In this document: positions 56,406 to 64,000 of the stretch, in pieces
Numbering within the stretch: the stretch's first letter is position 1
How the letters are laid out: the number at the start of each line of letters is the position of its first letter
From: Capitulum mitella
Lineage: Eukaryota; Arthropoda; Thecostraca; Pollicipedomorpha; Pollicipedidae
Length of the DNA stretch: 64,000 nt
Assembly: GCA_030062745.1 (NCBI GenBank)
Contig: CP099851.1
Coordinates: 10,294,393 to 10,358,392, forward strand
Reading direction: 5' to 3'
Translations under genes and position numbers: made by a program
The notes under the pieces: generated by a model
What the model saw: the letters and a program-made list of their open reading frames with translations, nothing else
Databases searched by the model: none
Told to the model about the DNA's origin: nothing

Positions 56406-56939
56406 GTCCGTGGCGCAGCCAGGATTTGGTCTAAGAATGGGAGAACTGAGATTCGTCCCCCCCCCCAAGCAACTCCAAATGGGGGAAACGTTCCGAATTC
56501 TGTCCGTTCTATTTTCACGGCCCCCAAAAAATGCACGAAAATGATAATAAATGACAGATTTGCACTGTTCCTGCCGTGTGACACTGACGGCCGCACGTCA
56601 CAAGATGAATGAATGAAAGACTTCTAGGCAGTCTTGCAAGCAAACCTAGTTCGATTTTCGATCGCTGCGTCGGGTTTTGTTACTACTTCTCCGTGATCTT
56701 TCACTTCCGCTCTTTCCTCTCTTTCACTGACAGGCTGACCTTTGGCCTGGTGGGATGCCCCTGAACTGACCTCAGTAGCGGGTCGTTGAGCGCTGGACAG
56801 TGGACCTAACCACTGCTTCCAGATTCGATTGGACCAATTCCTCCAATCACAGCTCCAAAAACCTGTAAAAACCTCGGTCTGACCGGCGAAAACCTCTGGG
56901 AATCCAAAAGCATTCTCCATTTTTTGTGACAGGCAATAC

Positions 56940-57330
56940 CATGCTCCAACCCCATGGGACCGATCGCCACTAAACCTTCACCAGTCGACGAGCCGTATAC
57001 GATTTACTATCTTTTCCAGAACGTGATAACCTCAGGTCACGTCCTTAATCTCTACACATAGCGCAAATCCTCGTTTTTGGCGGCACGCAGTCCCATGCTC
57101 CGAGCCTATGGCACCGGTCGCCATCAAACCTTCACTTATCGACACTCTATATGCATTTCATTGTTCTTCACTGAGCTTTCTGATCTCAGGTCAAGCCTTC
57201 ACACACAACGAAAATCCACATTCTTGGCTATCATATGGCTATGGGTAATCACATGCTTTGAACCTATGGGCCAGATTTCCAGCAAACATTGAGCAATCGA
57301 CGCGTCATATGGTTAAAAGAACTGACATTA
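56940..57330. repeat. Three diverged tandem repeats of about 154-158 bp
   Basis: CATGCT(C/T)(C/T)(A/G)A.CC(C/T)ATGG followed by (A/G)CCATC- and AAACCTTCA-like phrases and a CAGGTCA phrase start at 56940, 57094 and 57252. Divergence increases along the array. Confidence 0.75.
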
Positions 57331-59180
57331 TCCGGTCACTTTTGGCCTTAAAACAAGAACAGTTACGAAATTTTCCACGGCCAGAGACCAATGGCACAGG
57401 AATCCCTCTGAACACCTCCGTATTACATCGCAGATGCAACATTCTTTTACTTCACATGGCACTTCACCCTCTGTAGACGGAAGACGGATTTTCATTCGCA
57501 ACGAAGACAAGCGGGGAAGGGTGTGGTAGACACCCTCCTTCGCCATTTGGCCCCTAATTGAGCTAGAGCTAGTGCCTCGGGACAAAAAGCAATCGACAGC
57601 TGTGTGCCTATGGAGCCTAATGGTACCTGAGTCAATTCCGCCAGGTCAACCAGTGACCCCCTAAGTCAGGTCAAACTTTATGGCTCGGAACTATAAATCG
57701 ATTCTCCGGAATTGAAAACGTGTCAAATTACGCGCCAAATAGGCCGAAAATCGTCTCCTTTATCACATTATGTGGCGAAAATTGGTAAAGCAACGGTTTA
57801 AGGTCAAAAGGATCATTTTAGGTCGTTTACCTCATTTGACCCTGAAAAGGTCACTGACCTATCGAAAGTGACCTGTTTGCTGTTTATTGTTACTGTTTAT
57901 TGCCCTTATAATCGTACCGTTTATTGCGCAATGTTTATAACCTATTGCCCTAAAACAGTAAAAAAGACGACATTTGGCGCAAAAATCGTGCTGCAGGTCT
58001 TCAGTAATGCCGTCATGGCTCGGTGACCTGAGGAGGCCTGGCCCTTTGTTTTCAAAACATGTGCAATGAATGCACCGTAAGCTATGCGGGATTTCACGGC
58101 GCGTCATGCGCCGTTTCGCCTTGGTTCCGGAAACATTGCTGGGGGGAGGCATCCATCCTCTCGACCAGCGAGGGCAAGTAGCTGGACTTTTATTACACTG
58201 CACAAGTTGCACCAATCCATGCCATGGTACTTAACTGTCTAGGCCTTTACAGCACATTGCATTAGTTGTACTAGGCCGTGCCGAAAGAAGCTGATTATAA
58301 TAAAAGCTTCTCACCGTAATCCAACTCGGTGGCTCCGTCACGGTTCGCCGGTATTGCCCTGCTAAATCGTCCGTGCTGCTGGTTTCGCGCCAGCCTTTTC
58401 TGCTACTGAAACCCTCATGATCTTTTCATTTATTCGATTATTACACTTTATAATTCCCAACGGCAAAAATGTTTATTAGTGATCCAACAATCCTTCCACT
58501 TGATAATAACAGTTCTCAGTCTTCTTTTTTCGTAGAGCAAGGGTGCCTAAGAACGTTTGTTACAATGTACTACGAAGAGTTTTAGAAACCTTTAAAAAAA
58601 TGTGACAAATCACCACTTCCTTGTCCATCCTACACGGGACCCCAAAAACCTTCAGATCTGAGGAAAAACGGCTCAACAACTGGTAGCAGTCCTCAGACTC
58701 GCTCTCGTGCTCATCCGATCAGGGCTACGCTCTGAGACGCAGAGGATAAGAACTCTGCCCATTGTCATGACAACAGCTACTGCGCACGCGCACATCGACA
58801 GCAAGTCAACGTGACCTTGAAACCGCGTAGCTGGGCCCTTCGCGTGCTAAAGCCATGTCAGTAGCGGCTTACGTTAAAGAATGTAAATTGATAAATAAAC
58901 GGCAGTGAACAATAATGGCAAAAAGGACTGCAGAAAAAGTGTAATGCAATACGTAATCAAATCCTTTCTTGAAATAAGATTTCATTGCATCTGAAATACT
59001 TAAAGAACTGCAGTCCGGGATTTCAGATCCTGCAGTCCAAATCCTGATGGTCCCTAAAATCTGCACAGATACTGTACCAAAATATGTCCACGTAATAACA
59101 GACTCATAATAAAAGATAAACAAGTAGACAAAAGGTCGGGGTGTAAACTATCACGCCAGATCCGCCACTTGTGGCGCCTG
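57330..59180. other. No gene recognised
   Basis: It includes TGACCT/AGGTCA-rich sequence at 57610-57880 resembling the interior of the piggyBac-like elements, and AT-rich sequence. No exon is supported; the 118-codon minus frame at 57859-58215 shows no recognised domain. Confidence 0.4.
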
Positions 59181-59339
59181 GATGAAATATCTTGAATCTT
59201 CATTCCATTACTGTTGCCGACGGGTCAATGGTCCACCGCCCGCTAATGGCCCTGACCAAAAACAGGCCACCAAAGCGGATAAATGAAGATGGAGAACATC
59301 GGTCGGGGGTTGGAAGAAAGAGGGGGAAAGAGTTAGTGA

Positions 59340-59440
59340 GTAAGTGTGAGAGAGGGAGGGAGGGAGGGAGGGAGACAGCAGGAGGAGGAGGAGGAAGTGG
59401 TGGTGGTGGTCGTGGCGGCTGGAGAAAAGAACCAAGAGGA
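59340..59440. repeat. GGGA/GGA/GTGGTG low-complexity run
   Basis: GGGAGGGAGGGAGG, GGAGGAGGAGG and GGTGGTGGTGGT in succession, lying about 40-140 bp past the donor of the minus-strand exon at 59480. Confidence 0.9.
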
Positions 59441-59479
59441 AAAACAGCCAAGACGAAAAGAGCGCAGGAGGCTACTGAC

Positions 59480-59660
59480 CTGCCGCTGGCTCGGCGTACT
59501 GCCACAGCTTGAAGACGACACCCGTGTGGTTGCGGTGGCTGAACTGCTGGACAGAGTGCAGCCGTGATCGGTTGGCGCTGGTGGACCAGACGGCAGCACC
59601 CGTCCCGTCCAGCAGTGTCAGCCGGCCCCGGCAGGCCGGACACACGCCAGAGTTGTCCAA
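59480..59660 (-). CDS. Internal coding exon, unknown protein (minus strand)
   Basis: 181 bases with acceptor TCTGTGTTACAG and consensus donor GCGGCAG|GTCAGT, phase 0 in and phase 1 out. It encodes LDNSGVCPACRGRLTLLDG, then TGAAVWSTSANRSRLHSVQQ, then FSHRNHTGVVFKLWQYAEP and AAG. The N-glycosylation motifs NRS and NHT and the two cysteines suggest an extracellular segment. I do not recognise the family; the LTLLDGTGAAVWS part faintly resembles bulb-lectin repeats. It could be a 5' exon of the minus-strand gene ending at 46683, but at least one linking exon would be needed. Its acceptor and first codons are repeated many times upstream. Confidence 0.55.
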
Positions 59661-60460
59661 CTGTAACACAGACGGCCGGTCAGACTGCCCAACCGGGCCG
59701 GTCACACACCAGAGTTGTCCAACTGAAACACAGGCGGACGGTCAGAAGACCCATCCGAGCCGGACACACGCCAGAGTTGTCCAACTGAAACACAGACGGC
59801 CGGTCAGACTGCCCATCCGGGCCGGACACACGCCAGAGTTGTCCAACTGAAACACAGGCGGACGGTCAGACTTCTCAGCCGGGCCGGACACACACCAGAG
59901 TTGTCCAACTGAAACACAGACGGACGGTCAGAAGACCCAGCCGGGCCCGACACACGCCAGAGTTGTCCAACTGAAACACAGACGGACGGTCAGACTTCTC
60001 AACCGGGCCGGACACACACCAGAGTTGTCCAACTGAAACACAGACGGACGGTCAGAAGACCCAGCCGGGCCCGACACACGCCAGAGTTGTCCAACTGAAA
60101 CACAGGCGGACGGTCAGACTTCTCAACCGGGCCGGACACACACCAGAGTTGTCCAACTGAAACACAGGCGGACGGTCAGAAGACCCAGCCAGGACGGACA
60201 CACACCAGAGTTGTCCAACTGAAACACAGACGGGCTGTCAGAAGACCCAGCCAGGCCCGACACACGCCAGAGTTGTCCAACTGTAACACAGACGGCCGGT
60301 CAGACTGCCCAACCGGGCCGGTCACACACCAGAGTTGTCCAACTGAAGCACAGACGGACGGTCAGAAGACCCAGTCAGGCCCGACACACAACAGAGTTGT
60401 CCAACTGAAACACAGGCGGACGGTCAGAAAGACCCACACACACCAGAGTTGCCCGACTGA
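59630..60460 (-). repeat. 62-bp minisatellite reiterating a splice acceptor and exon start, about 14 copies
   Basis: On the minus strand each unit contains TCTGTGTTTCAG followed by TTGGACAACTCTGG(C/T)GTGTGTC, the acceptor and first codons of exon 59480-59660. Unit starts at 59652, 59714, 59776 and so on are 62 bp apart. The copy used by the exon has TTACAG; most others have the better TTTCAG. A segment matching 59655-59720 recurs at 60275-60340, indicating a block duplication. Confidence 0.95.
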
Positions 60461-60469
60461 AATAAAGCG

Positions 60470-61140
60470 AGGACGCTTGCCAGTCCAAGTGCAGTAAGCG
60501 GGGGGGAGGGGGATGCGCCAAAACCTTTCCATAAATGCAGTGCAGAAGCACAAACAGACGCAAATGGCAGTCCACCACAACAAAGTGAAAAGGTATACTT
60601 TAACCATCGTGAGGGGACTGGGTTCATAAAGGCAGTCGGCAGGACTCAAGTTTGGCTCGCAGGACAGCAGACTACACTCAAAATACGTCCAATCGAAAGA
60701 GATCACAGTTCCGCGGCGGGCTGACGGCGACACAACGGCGACTGAAGGTGTAGAAACCGGCGTTTGAAGATCGAATATGCACGGGAAACACCCGTGCAAG
60801 CAAGTGAAACTGGACCATTAATAGTAAACATCTGAAGTCACACTTCAAAATACGACGTTTAAAAATAATCCCCCCGTGAACGATGTTTTTGCATAATGTT
60901 TAATATTTCCAAATGAGGAAAGGCTCGTACTAAAATCGACCAGTGCACTCAAATACGGCCCAGATCAGCGCTGAGATTGTCCTACTATGGCGGCTGAGAG
61001 CAGGATCACATCAGATGGTCGACGATCGTCCGTAGCGGCGCAATACCCTCCATCTAGTTTAACACCACCGGCGGCGGCCGCCACAGCCTGATCGACGGCC
61101 GACCGACGGCGCATCAGCCGACGGCCACCGACGCCCGCAG
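60470..61140. other. No gene recognised
   Basis: The 145-codon minus-strand frame (60362-60799) starts upstream and runs into the minisatellite. It has no recognised domain. From 61040 GC content rises towards the next minisatellite. Confidence 0.4.
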
Positions 61141-61146
61141 CCGTCT

Positions 61147-61560
61147 GCCGCGCAGTGGGGGCAGTCTGCAGTGGGGACAGTCTGCCGCGCAGTGGGGGAA
61201 GTCTGTCGCGCAGTGGGGACAGTCTGCCACGCAGTGAGAGCAGTTTGCCGCGCAGTGGAGGCAGTCCGCGACGCAGTGGAGGCAGTCTGCCGTGCAGTGG
61301 AGGCAGTTTGCCGCGCAGTGGGGGTAGTCTGCCGCGCAGTGGGGGCAGTCTGCCGGGCAGTGGGGACAGTCTGCCGCGCAGTGGAGGCAGTCTGCCGCGC
61401 AGTGGAGGCAGTCCGCGACGCAGTGGAGGCAGTCTGCCGTGCAGTGGAGGAAGTTTGCCGCGCAGTGGGGGTAGTCTGCCGCGCAGTGGGGGCAGTTTGC
61501 CGCGCAGTGGGGGCAGTCTGCCGGGCAGTGGGGACAGTCTGCCGCGCAGTGGAGGCAGTT
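61147..61560. repeat. 21-bp minisatellite, about 19-20 copies, open in many frames
   Basis: The unit is CAGTGG(G/A)GGCAGTCTGCCGCG with substitutions. Since 21 is a multiple of three, each frame encodes a seven-residue repeat: on minus DCPHCAA with regular Cys-x-x-Cys, on + GGSLPRS or VCRAVEA. An internal duplication of several units is visible (61255-61360 and 61400-61500). The minus-strand flank (61560-61680) is open but lacks an assured donor, so I do not call a gene. Confidence 0.9.
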
Positions 61561-61699
61561 TGTGGAAATGGCGGCCCCCAGTAAGGCTCGGACGCCGAGC
61601 TGATGTACTATTTCACCGCCGCCCGCGCCAGAGCGGTAAACGTCAGCGAGTTTAAGTGAAGCCGACGCCTGGTCGCCGTGCTCCACCCGTTCCTTGTCC

Positions 61700-62540
61700 C
61701 CCCCCCGAAGCGGGGGGGGGGCTCGCCGTCGACGGGCGGAGGCGCCTAATTGCTGGAATTAATTCAGCGCCCCGCCGTCCGTCCCAGGCGGCAGTTTCTA
61801 CATGATGAACGTCAAAGAATTAGCGGCGCCGAAAAACGCCAGCCAGCGGCAGCCTCCGCCGGCTGGGAGCGCGGGCTTTTAACAGCGAACGTGCGGTGGA
61901 AATTAATGGGCCGGCGAGGACGGACGACTACGGCTGCCAGATAGCAGCGCGGTCCCTCTTGGTTAATGGAGCCGGCTGACAGGATTGGGAGGATGGATCT
62001 GCATTTTGAGGCGTCCGTCAGTTTGATACGGCACCCGGACTGACGTCAGTGTGTTAGGAGTAGCACGGACGCTTTAAATGCACCACAAACATATGTTAAC
62101 ACAATTGGGAGACAACTATAGATTGTTCACCTCTTTGGTGTTCATGCCAGTCAATGAAAATTCCAGGCACTGAACATCTTCAGATAACAACACGCCAAAC
62201 ATTCCTTGTCGCATTCCCGGCAGCTAAAAGCAACAAAATATCCCGTAACATATGAACACTTCAGAAGACAACACAAAATCGAACTGCCCACACGCGCTGA
62301 GACAGGTCAGACCATTTCTTCGGTCGTATCGCGAACAGCACGTCCCGTTACCCGGCGATAGTCGTCCGACTGTACCTCTGAGACGGCCAGGCGGACAGTC
62401 CGTCTATTCCGACCGCACAGCCAATATCCGGCGCGACGGGGTCCGAGTCACGGCCGGCCCGCCTCGGCCGCCCTGTACAGCGGCGGCGGCGCGACACACA
62501 AAATCAGCCCAGCTCACAGAGACCGCTTAACCGGAAACCA
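61700..62540. other. GC-rich sequence with homeodomain-like TAAT words, possible regulatory region
   Basis: It starts with a C-run facing a G-run (61698-61721). AATTGCTGGAATTAATTC at 61748, AATTAATGG at 61901 and TTAATGGAGCC at 61962 stand out in an otherwise GC-rich stretch. No coding frame is supported on either strand. The regulatory idea rests only on composition. Confidence 0.25.
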
Positions 62541-64000
62541 CACGATCGCAGGGAATATGGCATCATGATTTCACAACGGGTTTCCGTCAAAACAAGCTGG
62601 GTAACGAAATAAACAATTAAATAATGACGAGCTAGGCGTGAACACTGAGAGTGAAGAGCGGTGCAGTGGTGCCCATTATTCGCCATTTTCACGATAACAC
62701 CACTTTGTAATGTTCCATGCAAACAAATGACTGCAAATCCGTCCGTACACCCTCATTTTCCAATGTTCTGATGTCTGTGCTGAGATACAATGAAACCGAG
62801 GGAGTCAAGTGCCGGCCAACAAAGGCTTCAAACAAAATCGGAGAACTTTTAACATTAACGTGATGTTAGGCTGATTGCACGTGCTCGCAAACTTTACCAA
62901 TGACTGGGCATCCAATACCAAATGAGATCACCGCGGAAGCCGCTGCCACAGAAACGAACGCTCTTCCTTCGGCCGACAGACATCGGGATGCAAATGCACA
63001 CAGCCATCTGGCGAGACAAGAATTCTGGAAAATGAAAGGCCTCTCGAGGAACGGCAAAGGCCACACTCTCCCTCGCTAAAGCCTGACACAAGGCCTAAAA
63101 CTAAAGGTTGTTTCCTGCACGTTATAAAATAATCTGACCTGGAGCAGGCCACTGCAAATTGAACGGAGTAGACTGAATTCTTGCAGCATTCAACATTTGG
63201 TCCCTGTCGCACACTGGACGTTATTAACCTCCCGGGCCCACGTACAACCTCCTAAACCATATACACATTGTCGTATTGAAGCTGCATTAGCGCAGCATTC
63301 CGAAGTGTTTTGGATCTGGCTCCGCTTAGAACATCTTTATGAGCGAGACCGAAGGCCGAGTGAGTCTTAATTCAATTAGCGGAAACAAATCAAGCTGAGC
63401 GGCTGACCCGCTCCAGCAATAAGGTTTTTTAGAGGCTTAAAATTCGCAGCCACTAAGCACAGACTCACGCAGTTTGTACTCAAACATAGTTCAGTTCCTT
63501 ACGGTTTATGTACTTGCATTTCCAACACGCTATCTTGCAAGCCCCTTGTTCAACGTAACTATTGCAAGAGCAAGATTTTCGCTCTTATACACGTTTTTAC
63601 GCGGATGCTTTTGAAACGATCAGTGATGACAGCGAGCAGTACCAAGTGCACGCGTGACGTTTAACCTTGCAAAAGGGTGTTCAAGTGAAACTTCGCCAGT
63701 CAGATGGCTCTAAGTAACAAAGTCCCAGAAAATCACGGACGCAAAAAACGTCTGTTGTACATGTATATAAATATTCGAATTCACTACTGCTATTCGGTTT
63801 TCAAATTCAAAACGTCAAATGTCATATTTCCGTATATCCATGTAAAACATATGGTCATTACGCACACGCCTTGACTTCACCTATCGGACAAATGCAAGGC
63901 AAACACTGGGCAGGTGATCGTCAGCTGCTAGAACAAATCACCTACTGGTTCTAAAAATAATAGGTGTCTCCATGGGTCCAAAAAACATCGCTGTGCTTAC
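62541..64000. other. No feature recognised
   Basis: Balanced-composition sequence without repeats or exons I can support. Short overlapping frames at 62866-63212 on the minus strand show no domain. Confidence 0.45.

Noticed and set aside
56141..56920. Minus-strand frames of about 100-150 codons
   Set aside because: The + strand carries the recognisable hAT fragment; the minus frames are shadows.
60362..60799. 145-codon Cys/Phe-rich minus-strand frame
   Set aside because: No splice borders, no recognised domain, and its 3' part is minisatellite.

Overview
The window is metazoan nuclear DNA, probably from an invertebrate; an arthropod is plausible but unproven. Coding sequence is sparse and split into short, GC-rich exons with GT/AG borders. 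Between the exons lie minisatellites, microsatellites and decayed transposons (hAT-like, piggyBac-like, Penelope-like, LINE). There is no operon structure, ribosome binding site or CRISPR array. Almost all long open frames are repeat translations or chance.

Layout. (1) 1-5.6 kb: no recognised gene up to 1.6 kb, then a 2.56-kb hAT-like non-autonomous element, a 165-bp MITE, and a candidate terminal exon on + (4672-5161) followed by two AATAAA signals. (2) 7.3-11.5 kb, +: the 3' half of a matrix metalloproteinase gene, five exons encoding a complete four-blade hemopexin domain and a hydrophobic C-terminus that may be a GPI signal. The catalytic exons are not visible. (3) 11.5-22 kb: degenerate tandem arrays and two related elements of about 1.2 kb, one bounded by TTAA. 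(4) 22.9-43.3 kb, +: a complete four-exon gene for a TARP/stargazin-like (calcium-channel gamma, claudin superfamily) protein of 321 residues, with a 13.9-kb third intron carrying antisense Penelope-like and LINE remnants. (5) 44.4-59.7 kb, -: six GC-rich exon-like segments. Four of them (51.3 to 46.7 kb) join in compatible phase to a stop codon. I do not recognise the product. (6) 53-64 kb: mostly non-coding repeats, including a hAT transposase fossil at 56.3 kb.

The most striking theme is that many minisatellites sit on exon edges and reiterate them: a splice donor and the stop codon of the metalloproteinase gene, a splice acceptor and two donors of the minus-strand exons, and the start codon of the TARP-like gene. 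In one case the fourth repeated donor would give an in-frame 59-residue insertion. The arrays are seen directly; any effect on splicing is inference.

Exon borders come from reading splice consensus and checking phase by hand. No alignment, RNA or database evidence was available.
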